Shown: positions 18,381 to 30,973 of the stretch, in pieces
How the letters are laid out: each line of letters starts with the position of its first letter
Position numbering within the stretch: the first letter of the stretch is position 1
Assembly (NCBI RefSeq): GCF_012910805.1
Contig: NZ_WTVK01000021.1
Location: forward strand, 1-64,000
DNA from: Aromatoleum evansii
GTDB lineage: Bacteria > Pseudomonadota > Gammaproteobacteria > Burkholderiales > Rhodocyclaceae
Direction: 5' to 3'
DNA: 64,000 nt
The notes under the pieces: model-generated
The model's database searches: none
Told to the model about the DNA's origin: nothing
Seen by the model: the letters and a program-made list of their open reading frames with translations, nothing else
Made by a program: the position numbers and the translations under genes

Positions 18381-19045
18381 CTTTCGGCTATAACGGACGC
18401 ATGACGAGCACGCTCCGACTGCTGCTGCGCACTGCCCTGACGGCCACACTCGCCGTCAGCGGCCTCGCATCGGCCGGCAACCAGCTGTACGAACCGATGG
18501 CCGCGAGCGTGCGGGCGGCGCTGCACGCGGCGGTAAGCGACGCGGGAGCGCCGGAGCTGCTGATCGCGGACGCGGGCGAGCGTGCCCGCTGGCTGGGCGA
18601 GATGTCGCAGCGCCTGGCGAAGCGCATCCCGGATCGCATCTATCGGGAGGATCTGCTGACCTCGGTGCATTACGAGGCGACCCGCGCGGGGCTCGATCCG
18701 CAGCTCGTGCTCGGCCTGATCCAGGTCGAGAGCGGCTTTCGCAAGTACGCGGTGTCGAGCGCCGGGGCGCGCGGCTACATGCAGGTGATGCCGTTCTGGG
18801 TGAAGCTGATCGGCGGAGCCGACGACAATCTGTTTCACCTGCGCACGAACCTGCGCTACGGCTGCACGATCCTGCGCCACTACCTCGACATCGAGAAGGG
18901 TGACCTGTACCGCGCGCTCGGGCGCTACAACGGCAGCCTCGGCCGGCCCGAGTACCCGAACACGGTGCGCGCGGCATGGGAACGTCACTGGAGCTATCAG
19001 CCGCTGACGCTCGCGGTGACGGAGGCTCGCGGCCAGGCAAACTGA
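18377..19045 (+). CDS. Lytic transglycosylase (SLT domain)
   Basis: Exported muramidase-type enzyme of 222 residues that cleaves glycan strands of peptidoglycan. A signal peptide is present (hydrophobic run ending SGLASAG). The SLT fold follows, with the catalytic glutamate in [19 protein letters not shown] and the GYMQVMPFW motif. Translation is coupled to proS through the ATGA overlap; a second ATG at 18401 would give a more standard signal peptide and is a real alternative start. Confidence 0.9.
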   Translation: MTFGYNGRMTSTLRLLLRTALTATLAVSGLASAGNQLYEPMAASVRAALHAAVSDAGAPELLIADAGERARWLGEMSQRLAKRIPDRIYREDLLTSVHYEATRAGLDPQLVLGLIQVESGFRKYAVSSAGARGYMQVMPFWVKLIGGADDNLFHLRTNLRYGCTILRHYLDIEKGDLYRALGRYNGSLGRPEYPNTVRAAWERHWSYQPLTLAVTEARGQAN

Positions 19046-19078
19046 GCCGTCCAATCTTCAGACGCGGGAACCGACGAC

Positions 19079-19444
19079 ATGGAACACCGACTGTTTCGCC
19101 GCCGATCGATCTCGATTTCGTTTCGCGTGTACGACGCCGAGACGGGGAAATTCATCGGTCGCATCGGCGACATCAGCAAGGGCGGCCTGCTCGTGTACGG
19201 CCCGAGCCAGCTGCTGACGGGCCAGCTGTACCGCCTGCGCATCGACCTGCCCGACGATCACGGCAAGGCGCGCAGCGTGGTGTTGCCGGCCAAGGCGATG
19301 TGGTCGGGCTTCGACACCAATCCCGAGTTCTGCAGCACGGGCTTCCGCCTGTTCGAGCTCGACCGCCCGGAAAACGAGACAGCCCTGAAAACGATGCTGT
19401 CGCGCTTCACGGTCGGCTTCGAGGACGAAGACGACGACAGCTGA
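19079..19444 (+). CDS. PilZ domain c-di-GMP-binding protein
   Basis: Single-domain protein of 121 residues. An arginine-rich N-terminal stretch (HRLFRRRSISI) and GDISKGGLLVYG correspond to the RxxxR and D/NxSxxG signature that binds cyclic di-GMP. It has no output domain, so it probably acts by contacting a partner. It lies 33 bases after the transglycosylase gene. Its target is unknown. Confidence 0.85.
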   Translation: MEHRLFRRRSISISFRVYDAETGKFIGRIGDISKGGLLVYGPSQLLTGQLYRLRIDLPDDHGKARSVVLPAKAMWSGFDTNPEFCSTGFRLFELDRPENETALKTMLSRFTVGFEDEDDDS

Positions 19445-19507
19445 AGGATCGCAGGCAGCCGGCCTCGTCGGAGGGCGGCTGCCGCTTGCCTGAGCGCGGG
19501 GAGCCCG

Positions 19508-20152
19508 TCAGGCGCCGACGGCGACCTTCACGCCGGGCTCGTCGCGCCCGACCGCGCGCACGGTTTCGCGCCCGCCATCCTTGGCCTCCTTCGCGTTGGC
19601 CAGCGACTGGACGTCGCCGGAGATCTCGCCGCCTTCCTCGATCAGGATCTTGCCGTAGCGGATCTTGCCGCTGACCCGGCCGGTCGAGTGGATGATCAGC
19701 TGGCTGCGGGCGGTCAGCTCGCCTTCGAAGCGGCCGCGCACCTCAGCGACGTCGATGCCGACGGTGCCCGCGAACGAGCCGTTTTCGGCGATACGAATCA
19801 CGCGGCTGTCCATCGTCGCCTCGACCCGACCTTCGACCACCAGGGTGTCGCAGTCGAGGATCTCGGCGCCCTTCAGCTTGACGTCCGGCCCGACGATGAG
19901 GCGGCTGCCGGTGTCCTGGGCGTTGTCGTCGATCGCTGCGGCGGCGGGGCTGGCCGAAACCGGCGCCTTGTCCTCAGCGACCGGAGAGGAGTCGCTGGAC
20001 GAGGCCGGCAGTTCGGTCGAACTACGCGACAGGCTTGCACCGGAGGACGCCGCCCCCGAGGTCAGACTGCCCGAGGGCGACCGCATGGTGCCGTTGTTAC
20101 GCGAAGCCGGGGTGTCTGGAGCCTTGGGGAACAGGGCGGGTTTGTTGAACAT
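19508..20152 (-). CDS. Bactofilin-family polymer-forming protein
   Basis: Protein of 214 residues. A flexible Ser/Ala/Pro-rich N-terminus (about 1-85) precedes a bactofilin beta-helix (about 88-190), seen as short repeats such as SRLIVGPDVKLKG, DTLVVEGRVEA, AEVRGRFEGEL and GRVSGKIRYGKI. Bactofilins polymerise without nucleotide and scaffold envelope or polarity functions. AAGGAGAGACC precedes the ATG of MFNKPALF. It is preceded on its own strand by a sigma-54 promoter (20213-20229) with two GlrR-type boxes, so it is probably controlled by the divergent two-component system. Confidence 0.85.
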   Translation of the reverse strand: MFNKPALFPKAPDTPASRNNGTMRSPSGSLTSGAASSGASLSRSSTELPASSSDSSPVAEDKAPVSASPAAAAIDDNAQDTGSRLIVGPDVKLKGAEILDCDTLVVEGRVEATMDSRVIRIAENGSFAGTVGIDVAEVRGRFEGELTARSQLIIHSTGRVSGKIRYGKILIEEGGEISGDVQSLANAKEAKDGGRETVRAVGRDEPGVKVAVGA

Positions 20153-20212
20153 GGTCTCTCCTTGAATCCATAACGTTTCCGGGTCGACGATCATCGCCCC
20201 CGTGGTTCGCCT

Positions 20213-20229
20213 AAGCAGCTGCCGTGCCA
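20213..20229 (-). promoter_or_regulatory. Sigma-54 promoter of the bactofilin gene
   Basis: On the minus strand, TGGCACG (20229-20223), four bases and CTGCT (20218-20214) match the sigma-54 consensus TGGCACG-N4-TTGCW except for one base, with the required ten bases between the GG and GC. The predicted start is about 20203, giving a 50-base leader to the ATG at 20152. Confidence 0.78.
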
Positions 20230-20301
20230 TGAATCCAAGGTCATGAATTTAATGAAGTTATTCCCGGGAAACGGAATCTCGCGCCGAACAAGCACAGATT
20301 C

Positions 20302-20319
20302 TGTCGCCTGGCGGCGACA
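20302..20319. promoter_or_regulatory. GlrR-type operator 1 (TGTC-N10-GACA)
   Basis: TGTC GCCTGGCGGC GACA is an exact TGTC-N10-GACA site and an extended palindrome with 7-base arms (TGTCGCC/GGCGACA). It is centred 107 bases upstream of the predicted bactofilin start, the usual enhancer distance for a sigma-54 activator. Confidence 0.72.
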
Positions 20320-20368
20320 CAACTTGCGGCATTAATCGTCATCCATCTGTTTTTGTTGTTTTTTTTGA

Positions 20369-20386
20369 TGTCGCCTGGAGGCGACA
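20369..20386. promoter_or_regulatory. GlrR-type operator 2 (TGTC-N10-GACA)
   Basis: TGTC GCCTGGAGGC GACA differs from operator 1 by a single base in the centre and lies 67 bases away from it, about 174 bases upstream of the predicted bactofilin start. It is also about 100 bases upstream of the histidine kinase gene, so autoregulation is possible. Confidence 0.72.
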
Positions 20387-20483
20387 CTGAAATCGTCCGG
20401 AAACACTGCCTTGCACTTGCTTACGACGCGGGCGCGCGGGCGCAACCTAAACTGTCGCGCTGGTTTACGAAGATCCTCCAGCC

Positions 20484-21887
20484 ATGTCGCGCCTGTCCTT
20501 CAGTCACTCGCTGCTTGCCAGCTTCCTGCTCGTTGCGGCGATCCTGGGCGCCACCGCGCTGGGGGGGCTGATCACGCTGGAGGAGTTCGCGTCACGACAC
20601 CGCGAGAGCGTGGGCGATGCGCTGAAGTACTCCAGCGCGGTGCAGCAGTTGGGCGAACGCAGCGTGGACATGGAGCGCAGTGCGCGCCAGTTCCTCGTCC
20701 TGAGGGATCCGTTGCTGCGCGACCGCTTCGAGCTGGCGCGCCGGGAATCGCTGGCGGCGCTGCAGACGATCGCCGCGCTGCGTGCGCCGAGCGTGAGTGC
20801 GCTGGTCGAGGAATGGCAGGCTGCCGCCGACGCGGCCGGCGCGAGCCTCGCCGAAGACGCTCCCGCGGAATCGGCCGTCGCCGCGCTGGGCCGTGTGCCG
20901 CCGCTCAACGAGCAGCTCGCCGGAGAGGTGCAGGCGCAGCTCGGCCACCAGAGCCAGGCCCTGCTCGAGCAACTCGATGCGAACCGCGGCAGGCTGGCCT
21001 GGCACGTGCTCGCCGCCATCATCGCGGCCTGCACCTTCGCGGCGCTCACGGGCTGGTGGCTGCTGCGCCCGATCAACCGCCTCGAGGCCGCGATCGAGGC
21101 ACTGGGCGAGAGCCGCTTCGACGAGCAGGTAGCGATTCCCGGCCCCGCCGACCTGCGCCGCGTCGGACGCCGCCTGGACTGGTTGCGCCTGCGGCTCGCG
21201 GATCTCGAGGCAAACCGCAATCGCGTGCTGCGGCATGTGTCGCATGAGCTGAAGACGCCGCTGGCTTCCCTGCGCGAAGGGATTGCATTGCTGGAGGACG
21301 GCGTGGTCGGGGAGCTGAGCGGCGAACAGCGCGAGGTGGTGGCGATCCTGCAGCACAACACGCACGCGCTGCAGGAACGGATCGAGGATCTGCTCGGTTA
21401 TAACGCCGCGGTGTTCCATGCACGCAACCTGCGCCGCCGTCCGGTGCAGTTGCGCGCACTGGCAGAGTCCGTGATCGCGGAGCAGCAGCTGCCGATCCAG
21501 ACGCGCAATCTCCGGGTCGTGCTGCATGGAGATCCGCCGCCGTTCAGCGCCGACCCCGACAAATTGCGCATCGTGCTGGCGAATCTGCTGGCAAACGCGG
21601 TGTCCTTCAGTCCGCGCGACGGCGAGATCCGCCTGACGCTGAGCACGCCCCCGGGCTGGGTGCGCATCGACTGCCTCGACCAGGGACCGGGCGCCGCTGC
21701 CGAGGAGGTCGAGCGCATCTTCGACCCTTTCTTCCAGGGCTCGCGCCAGCCCGAGGAACCGCGGCATGGCAGCGGCCTCGGCTTGTCGATCGTGCGCGAG
21801 TTCGTCGTCGCCCACGGCGGACGCGTGGGACTGCAACCGTCCGCCCGAGGTGCCTATTTCAGGATCGAACTTCCGAATGAGAGCTGA
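20484..21887 (+). CDS. glrK: Sensor histidine kinase, GlrK/QseE-like
   Basis: Inner-membrane kinase of 467 residues. Transmembrane helices at about 10-30 and 172-194 enclose a helical periplasmic region, followed by HAMP, a HisKA domain with the phosphorylated histidine at H254 (HVSHELKTPL), and an ATPase domain with N box NLLANAVSF, DQGPG and GSGLGLSIV. It should phosphorylate the response regulator at 22527. The order kinase, small lipoprotein, NtrC-type regulator is that of enterobacterial glrK-yfhG-glrR. The signal sensed is unknown. The lipoprotein gene overlaps its 3' end by 11 bases. Confidence 0.88.
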   Translation: MSRLSFSHSLLASFLLVAAILGATALGGLITLEEFASRHRESVGDALKYSSAVQQLGERSVDMERSARQFLVLRDPLLRDRFELARRESLAALQTIAALRAPSVSALVEEWQAAADAAGASLAEDAPAESAVAALGRVPPLNEQLAGEVQAQLGHQSQALLEQLDANRGRLAWHVLAAIIAACTFAALTGWWLLRPINRLEAAIEALGESRFDEQVAIPGPADLRRVGRRLDWLRLRLADLEANRNRVLRHVSHELKTPLASLREGIALLEDGVVGELSGEQREVVAILQHNTHALQERIEDLLGYNAAVFHARNLRRRPVQLRALAESVIAEQQLPIQTRNLRVVLHGDPPPFSADPDKLRIVLANLLANAVSFSPRDGEIRLTLSTPPGWVRIDCLDQGPGAAAEEVERIFDPFFQGSRQPEEPRHGSGLGLSIVREFVVAHGGRVGLQPSARGAYFRIELPNES

Positions 21888-22526
21888 TTCCGCCCACGAG
21901 CAGCCGCGCTGCGGCCCCGCCGCGTGGCGCTGCAAACGCAGAGCCCTTGCCTGTGTTGCGCTGGCGTTTGCAGCGGCCCTGGCCGGCTGCGCGAACGTGC
22001 GCAGCGCAACGGCGGAGTTGCCCGCCTTGCCGCAGATGCCGCCGCTGCTCGGCAACGGCAGTGCGCCGGTGCGCAGCGCCCTCGCCTACCATGAATCGAT
22101 CCGCGGCATGAATGCTGCGGACCTCGCACGCGAACGCTCGGCCCTGGCCGGCGCGGGCAATGCCCCGCTCACGCAGATGAAGCAGGCGATGCTGCTGAGC
22201 CATCCGCAGGGAAACAACAATCTTCAACGTGCGCAGTCCTTGCTGGAGGCGATCAACGGATCGGAGAAATCGGACGCGGTGGCGCTGCAGCCCCTCGCCC
22301 GCCTGCTGGCGGAGCAATTGCAGGAACGCGTGCGCCTCGACAACACCGCCGAACGCCTTACGCAGCAGCTCGAACGAACGGGGCAGCAGCTCAAGGACGC
22401 CCAGAAACAGAGCGAACAGCTGCAGGAGAAGCTCGACGCATTGACCGAAATCGAACGCACGCTACCGGCGCGCCCGTCCGCGCCGACGCCGCCGCTGCCG
22501 TCATCGCGGGAAAGGAGAAGCGAGAA

Positions 22527-22530
<4 letters not shown>
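21877..22530 (+). CDS. Lipoprotein of the GlrKR operon (YfhG/QseG-like)
   Basis: Predicted lipoprotein of 217 residues: a signal peptide with lipobox LAGC (cysteine near residue 37), then a helical body and a C-terminal coiled coil rich in Q and E (TQQLERTGQQLKDAQKQSEQ). Its position between kinase and regulator genes matches YfhG/QseG, an outer-membrane lipoprotein that modulates kinase activity in enterobacteria. Sequence similarity is not obvious by eye, so the assignment rests on position and architecture. The start at 21877 overlaps the kinase stop; the end overlaps the regulator start as ATGA. Confidence 0.75.
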
Positions 22531-23963
<1,433 letters not shown>

Positions 23964-23993
23964 ATCAGGCACTTACGCGACACCGCGGATCGA

Positions 23994-24011
23994 CGTCGGG
24001 GTACAACGACA
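23994..24011. promoter_or_regulatory. GlrR-type operator 4 (one mismatch)
   Basis: CGTC GGGGTACAAC GACA matches TGTC-N10-GACA at seven of eight fixed positions. It lies 64 bases from operator 3, close to the 67-base spacing of operators 1 and 2, and about 132 bases upstream of the predicted start. Confidence 0.5.
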
Positions 24012-24108
24012 GTTTGTTGGCGCCAGCCGGGATTCCGGCCGCCGCGAGGATGCGGAAATGCGCGGGGACACCCGCACGGCCCGCATCCGCAGCGGCCTTG
24101 ACGGGAGC

Positions 24109-24124
24109 TGGCACGCCACCTGCT
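24109..24124 (+). promoter_or_regulatory. Sigma-54 promoter of the BON gene
   Basis: TGGCACG (24109-24115), four bases and CTGCT (24120-24124) match the sigma-54 consensus with one mismatch and correct GG-to-GC spacing. It is the same sequence class as the promoter at 20213-20229. The predicted start is about 24135, some 60 bases before the GTG of the BON gene. Confidence 0.75.
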
Positions 24125-24195
24125 GCACGAAGAGCGAAGCGCGTCCCCTAGCGCGCGCACAGAGCTACATGACTCTTTGCAGAAGGAGCCCCGAC

Positions 24196-24537
24196 GTGAT
24201 CACCCGCAAGAACATCGTTTCCCTACTCACCACCAGCGCCATCGCATTCGGTATCGGTACGCCGGCACGGGCCGACAGCCTCGTGGCGGTGGCTCAGGCA
24301 ACCGCGGCCGTGGTGCGCGACGAACACGACCACAATCTCCAGCGCGAGATCAAGACGGCGATCGGGGCGGACCCCGAGCTGAACAGCGCGCACATCGCGG
24401 TCTCGGCGCATGCGGGGCGCGTGACGCTCGCCGGCGTCGTCGTCAACGAGGAACAGCGCGCGCGCGCCCAGCGTACGGTGCTGAACGTGCGCGGCGTGCG
24501 TCTGGTGGAGAACGCGCTGGAGCTGGCGGAACGCTGA
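24196..24537 (+). CDS. Periplasmic BON-domain protein
   Basis: Exported protein of 113 residues: a signal peptide (VITRKNIVSLLTTSAIAFG to ARA) followed by one BON domain (about 48-110; HIAVSAHAGRVTLAGVVVN and VRGVRLVENALEL). BON domains bind phospholipid or envelope structures, as in OsmY. The start is the GTG at 24196, with AAGGAG eight bases upstream; an ATG at 24169 lacks a site and would spoil the signal peptide. It lies downstream of a sigma-54 promoter with two GlrR-type boxes. Confidence 0.85.
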   Translation: MITRKNIVSLLTTSAIAFGIGTPARADSLVAVAQATAAVVRDEHDHNLQREIKTAIGADPELNSAHIAVSAHAGRVTLAGVVVNEEQRARAQRTVLNVRGVRLVENALELAER

Positions 24538-24576
24538 ACGTCGGCGCGCCGCCTGAGCCGGCATCCCCCCGCCTGC

Positions 24577-26022
24577 TCAGGCAGTGCCGCCGACGGTCAG
24601 CCCGTCGAGGCGCAGCGTGGGCTGGCCGACGCCGACCGGGACGCTCTGGCCGTCCTTGCCGCAGGTGCCCACGCCCGGATCGAGCGCCATGTCGTTGCCG
24701 ATCATCGACACGCGCGTGAGCGCATCGGGACCGTTGCCGATCAGCGTGGCGCCCTTCACCGGACGCGTGACCTTGCCGTTCTCGATGAGGTAGGCCTCGG
24801 CGGTCGAGAACACGAACTTGCCCGAGGTGATGTCGACCTGCCCGCCGCCGAAGTTCACCGCGTACAGGCCCTTCTTCACCGACTTGATGATCTCCTCGGG
24901 CGCCTTGTCGCCATTCAGCATGTAGGTGTTGGTCATGCGCGGCAGCGGCAGGTGGGCGAAGGATTCGCGCCGGCCGTTGCCGGTGGGCTTCACGCCCATG
25001 AGCCGCGCGTTCATGGTGTCCTGCATGTAGCCGGTGAGGATGCCGTCCTCGATCAGCACCGTGCGCTCCGTGGGGTTGCCCTCGTCGTCGATGGTCAGCG
25101 AACCGCGACGGTCAGGCAGCGTGCCGTCGTCGACGACGGTGACGCCCTTCGCCGCGACCTGCTGGCCCATGCGCCCGGAAAACGCGGAACTGCCCTTGCG
25201 GTTGAAGTCGCCCTCGAGGCCGTGGCCGATCGCCTCGTGCAGCAGGATGCCGGGCCAGCCGGGACCGAGCACGACGCTCATGGTGCCCGCCGGCGCGGGG
25301 CCGGCAGCGAGGTTCACGCTCGCCTGATGCACCGCCGCGCGCGCGTACTCCTGCAGGCGGCCGTCGTCGAAGTAGCCGTAGTCGAAGCGCCCGCCGCCGC
25401 CGGCACTGCCCTGCTCGCGGTGGCCCTTGTCTTCCATGATCACGGTGACCGACACGCGCACGAGCGGACGCACGTCGGCCGCCATGTGGCCGTCGCTGCG
25501 CGCGACGAGCACCACTTCCCACGAGCCGGCGATATGCGCCATGACCTGGGTGACACGCGGATCCTCGCCGCGCGCGAAGCCTTCGAGGCGCTCGAGGAGC
25601 TTCACCTTGGCGGTGTCGTCGAGCGAGGCGAGCGGATCCTCGCCGCGGTACAGGCGCGATTTGCCGGCATGCGGGGCGATCGCGACGCTGCGCCGGCCGC
25701 CTGCGTCGGCGATCGCGCGCGTCGCCTCGGCCGCCGCGGTGAGGGCGGGCAGCGAGATGTCGTCGGAGTAGGCGAAGGCGGTCTTCTCGCCACTGATCGC
25801 ACGCACGCCAACGCCCTGCTCGATGTTGAAACTGCCCGACTTGACGATGCCTTCCTCGAGGCTCCAGCCCTCCGAGCGGTGGTACTGGAAGTACAGGTCG
25901 GCATAGTCGAGGCGATGGCGCATCAGCTTGCGGAACACCTTCTCGAGCTCCACCTCGCCCAGATCGTAGGGGTTGAGGAGGTAACGGTCGGCGACCTTGA
26001 GGGGGTTCTGTGCTCGGCTCAT
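24577..26022 (-). CDS. tldD: Metalloprotease TldD
   Basis: Zinc metalloprotease subunit of 481 residues that acts with PmbA/TldE (here at 53987) on flexible peptides and was first linked to microcin maturation and CcdA turnover. The zinc motif [11 protein letters not shown] is intact; [13 protein letters not shown] marks the conserved C-terminus. The start is the ATG of MSRAQNPL. It is downstream of the nitrilase-family gene on the same strand. Confidence 0.94.
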   Translation of the reverse strand: MSRAQNPLKVADRYLLNPYDLGEVELEKVFRKLMRHRLDYADLYFQYHRSEGWSLEEGIVKSGSFNIEQGVGVRAISGEKTAFAYSDDISLPALTAAAEATRAIADAGGRRSVAIAPHAGKSRLYRGEDPLASLDDTAKVKLLERLEGFARGEDPRVTQVMAHIAGSWEVVLVARSDGHMAADVRPLVRVSVTVIMEDKGHREQGSAGGGGRFDYGYFDDGRLQEYARAAVHQASVNLAAGPAPAGTMSVVLGPGWPGILLHEAIGHGLEGDFNRKGSSAFSGRMGQQVAAKGVTVVDDGTLPDRRGSLTIDDEGNPTERTVLIEDGILTGYMQDTMNARLMGVKPTGNGRRESFAHLPLPRMTNTYMLNGDKAPEEIIKSVKKGLYAVNFGGGQVDITSGKFVFSTAEAYLIENGKVTRPVKGATLIGNGPDALTRVSMIGNDMALDPGVGTCGKDGQSVPVGVGQPTLRLDGLTVGGTA

Positions 26023-26098
26023 TGTTCGTCCAGGTTGGGGTTGTCCGTCCGGTTCGACACGGGCAACGCGAATAAGGTCAAAAAGGGCGGTGCCGTCG

Positions 26099-26931
<833 letters not shown>

Positions 26932-26935
<4 letters not shown>

Positions 26936-29900
26936 TCCTGCTTCGATGGGTCCGCCGTGCCGGAGCTCGCGGCGGAGAGTTTCTCGACTTTCGGGTCGGC
27001 CCAGTTGCCGGTGATCGAATAACTGAACGCGAACATCTTCTCGATCGGATCGCTCAAGGCCTTCTGCGCGACGTAGGCAACGACGCCCGCGACCGGATTG
27101 ATGAGCCCGGCCGCGGTACCCAACGCGACCGATTCGGCCAGCGTCGGCTGCACCCTCACGCGCAGGTCCTGCGTCTCGTCCTCGAGGTCGACCGACCCGC
27201 TCATCCGCACGCGCGCCGAGGGACCGCGGATCTGCAGATCGTCGGTACGCAACTGCCCCGAAGCCGCCTTGATGCTACCGGAAATGCTGTCGAAGGCGAA
27301 TCCTTCGCTGAACACGTCGCGGAAGTCCAGCGTGAGACGCCGCGGCAACGACTGCAGGCTGAGCACACCGAGCAGGCGTCCCATGCCGGGGTTGAGCTTG
27401 CGGAACTGACCGTCCTCGGCCTCGACCATCATCGTGCCGGTCAGCGAGGGATAGTGGATGCGCGTCGGCGCACCGCGCCACGCGAGCTTGCCCGCCAGCA
27501 CGGCCTTGCCGCCGCGGACAACTTCGCCGTAGCCCAGCCGGCTCGCGAGCTGGCCGATATCGCGCGCCTCCAGGCGGAAATCGAGATCCGTCTGCGGCCG
27601 CGTGCCGGGACGCCACAGGCCGGAACCGCCCAGACTGCCATCCGGATTGGCGAGCGAGACCGATTCGAGATGCCACATCCCGCTGCGGTTGCGCGCCTGC
27701 AATTCGAGGCGGCCGAACTCGATGCCGCGCAGCGAGAAGCGCTCGACGACGACATCGAGCGCGGGCAAGCGGCGCGGCGGCTCGTCCGTGTCGGCGCCCC
27801 CCTCTGCCGCATCCGCGGTTTCCGGCGCGGCGTCGTGGCTGGCGCCGAGCACGAGCCGCTTAAGCCGCGCACGCAGGGTACCATCGCCGCCTTCCCGCCA
27901 GTCGAACTCACCCTCGGCCTCGCGGCTCTCGATGCGCCCCTTCCAGCCGCCCGCGTCGGAACGCACGCTGAGGTGCGCATCGCCCAGCTCATGGCCGAAG
28001 CCGATCAGGCGCTTCGCCCGCAGGTCCACCGCCGAGACGGCGACTGCGCCCCCGTCGGGTTCATCCTTGTGCTCCCCCGCCGCGGCGGCATCGAACACCT
28101 TGCGCCAGGCATCGACGTCGAGCTCGTCGAGCTTGGCGGCGATTGCGAAACCGGATTCCCCGGCGGGAACGCCGGCATGCACGCCGACGCCGCCGCGCGC
28201 TGCTCCCCAGGCATCGCCTTCGCGACGGCGCTCCAGCAGCAGTTCGCCACGCCCTTCGAGCGCGATGCCCAGGCTCTCGGACTTGCCGTTGGCGGGGAAG
28301 TCCAGCGTCACGCGCAGCGGCCACGCGGCAGTGGCGCTCTTGTTCAGCGGTTCGGGGAGGCTCGACGCGACGCCCGCCAGCGTGGAGTCGACCACCACGC
28401 GCGTGCCCTGCGAGCGCACATCGATGTTGGCCTGCCACGCCGAGCCGCCCGAAAGGTGATCGAGACCGGGCCAATCGTGCGCCTCGCGCACGGCCTGCAC
28501 CTTGAGCCCGCCGCGGGCATCGAACACCACGCCCCCGTCCTTCGCCGTGCTCGCCATGAGCTGCATCGGTTCACCGTACAGGCGCGCGCGCGCCTCGGGG
28601 ATCGCGAGGTCGTTCTCGGTGAAGCGCACGACGCCTGCGGCCTCCGTGAGCGGCGGCAGACCCTCGACCACGGCAAGGCGATTGGCCGCGAAGCGGTATT
28701 CGCCCTTCACCGTGCTCGCATCGATATTGCGCAGCGGCAGCACCAGCTTCAGGTCGAGCGCGCCCGTGCCTTCGGCGCGCATCGCATCGGTGAAGCCGTC
28801 GATGCGCCGCGATACCGGGCTCTCGGAGACGAAGCGCAGGAAATCCGCCGTCGGCCCCGATGCGCGGCCATGTATGCTCATGATCTCGCCGCCGGGGGCG
28901 TCGAGATCGGGCACATCGGCGACGACCTTCGCGAGCGCCACTCCGAAGATGCGCGCGCGATCGGCGGTGATGCGCATGCCCGGCCCCTCGAAGCGCACTT
29001 CGCCGTCGATGTCGGTGATCGACGGCCACCCTTCCGCATAGTCCAGCCGCGCACCGAACACGCGCGTGGTCACGAGGAACTCGCCCGACTTGCGGTCGCG
29101 GAAGGGGAAATCGTCGAGATTGCCCCTCAGGCGCAGCCGCGCATCCGGCACGCGCCCGCCGACGATGCCGTGCCGCAGCCAGGTCCGCGTCTCGTCGTTC
29201 ACGACGTGCGGCAGGTAGCGCCACACCGCTCCGCTCTCGGCGCGCGTCAGGCGGGCGCTGAGGTCGATCTCGCCCGCTCCCTCGGCCGCGGGCCAGTAGC
29301 GCCCGGAAGCCGTGCCGGTCGCATCGGGATTCTCGAAGCTCGCGCTGTCGAGCGCGATTTCGAGGCGTCCGGCGGACTGCGTCCAGCGCCCGTCAGCGCG
29401 CAAGGTCGAGAAAGCGATGTGGGCCTCGGGGAACACCGCCGGCAACTCCAGCGCGGCGTTCTGGCCGGCGATGCGGAAGCGTCCGCCGCGCTCGTCACCC
29501 TCGATCTCGCCGGACATGCCCGCGAGCCCCGGAAGCACCCCCTGCGGATTGAGCCCGATTCCGTCGAAACGCGCATGGAGCTTCCATGTCTCGAGCTGCT
29601 CGGGCGGGCCGCGCCACTCGAGACGCAGATCATCAAGGGTACCCTGCGGGGCGAACGCACCAAGACGCTCGCGCACCGCGGGGTCGAAGGGCAGGTGCGC
29701 CGCGAGCTCGCTGAGCACGCGAAAATCGAGGCGGCCGCTGGTGAATTTTCCGCCGTCGGGTGTGCCGTCATCGGTGCCGCGCAGCGTCAGGTCCATATCC
29801 GTCGGCGCAACCACGAGGCCATCGACCGTCGACAATTCCAGTCCGTGGGCGGAAAACTCCATGCCATCCGGCGTGCGCCGCCCCGCGAGGCGCCCGCGCA

Positions 29901-30831
29901 CGCCCGCGAGTTCGAGCACCGGCAGGTCGTCGCCGAGGCGCGTATTCACGTCGTCGAGCGCGAGATCGACCGCCAGCGATTCGATACCGCCCTTGTCCAC
30001 TCCCACCCAGGCATGCACTCCGCCTTCGCCTGCGAGCGCGACGGGATAATCGATCCAGGTCCGCCACCCGCCCAGGCTCGCCTCGTCCGCGGCAAGGTAC
30101 AGTTGTCCCGCCCACGACGACGGATCGGCCGGCGTGCGGCTCTCCAGATCGCCACGCACCTCGACCATCGGCGCAAGCTCGGCCGGCGCGTGTGCCTGCA
30201 GCGCGAATTGGTAGCGCGGCCCGCTGCGCAGCAGGCGGAACTGCACCCCCGCGAGATTCAGCTCCGGCGCACCGCGCAGCGCGTCGGTCCAGCCGACGCT
30301 CGCATCGCGCACGACGATCTCGCGCTGTGCGAACAGCCAGTCCGCCAGCGTCCCGTCCGCGCTCGCTTCCGGGTCGATGCGCACGCCCGCGACGTAGATC
30401 GCGCCATCGACCTCGCGGCGCATCGCGAGCACCGGCCCCTTCAGCTCGATGCGATGGAAATGCGGTTCGGCGCGCAGCAGCGAGGACCACGACAGGGTCG
30501 CGTCCACGCTTTCCAGGCGCAGTGCCGGACGCCCCGAGGCATCCTTCAGCTCGAAGCCGGCCAGGTGCAGGCGCGGGCGCAGGCCCGACAGGTCGGCGGA
30601 CAGATTCTCGATCGACACCGGCAGGCCGGCCGCGGCCGAGATCGCACCCGCCACCTCCGCGCGGAACTCGCCCACGCGCGGCACCAGCACCTCGCGCACC
30701 AACAGGAACCCCGCCCCCGCGACGAACCAGGCCACCAGCACGACGACCGACAGCACGCGCCACAGGCGGCCACGGCGCGCGGTTGCGACGATGTTGCGGA
30801 CGTCAGGGAGATGGGCGTGAGGAGCGTTCAT
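26932..30831 (-). CDS. yhdP: YhdP/AsmA-like envelope lipid-transport protein
   Basis: Very large protein of 1299 residues with one N-terminal membrane helix (about 28-48) and a long beta-rich periplasmic body, of the AsmA-like YhdP family. In E. coli such proteins bridge the membranes and carry phospholipid to the outer membrane. The C-terminal AsmA-like part (about 1050-1270; GKLAWRGAPTRIHYPSLTG, FDSISGSIKAASG) is recognisable. The start is the ATG of MNAPHAHL. It is divergent from glnE and coupled to the downstream amidohydrolase. Confidence 0.92.
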
Positions 30832-30973
30832 CGGCAATAAGGCGGAAGCGTCGCCGCAAGACGACTGAATGCGGACCGGCTTCGATACAATCCAGTGTGC
30901 ATCCTGAGCGTCGGCACCAGCTCAAGCGTCCGGGGAACCGCGCATTCTATCAACGATCCTGAGCTCGCCTCCC

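Noticed and set aside
27454-30840. 1128-codon open frame on the plus strand
   Set aside because: It mirrors yhdP and has the composition of a frame shadow; the minus strand gene has clear family motifs.
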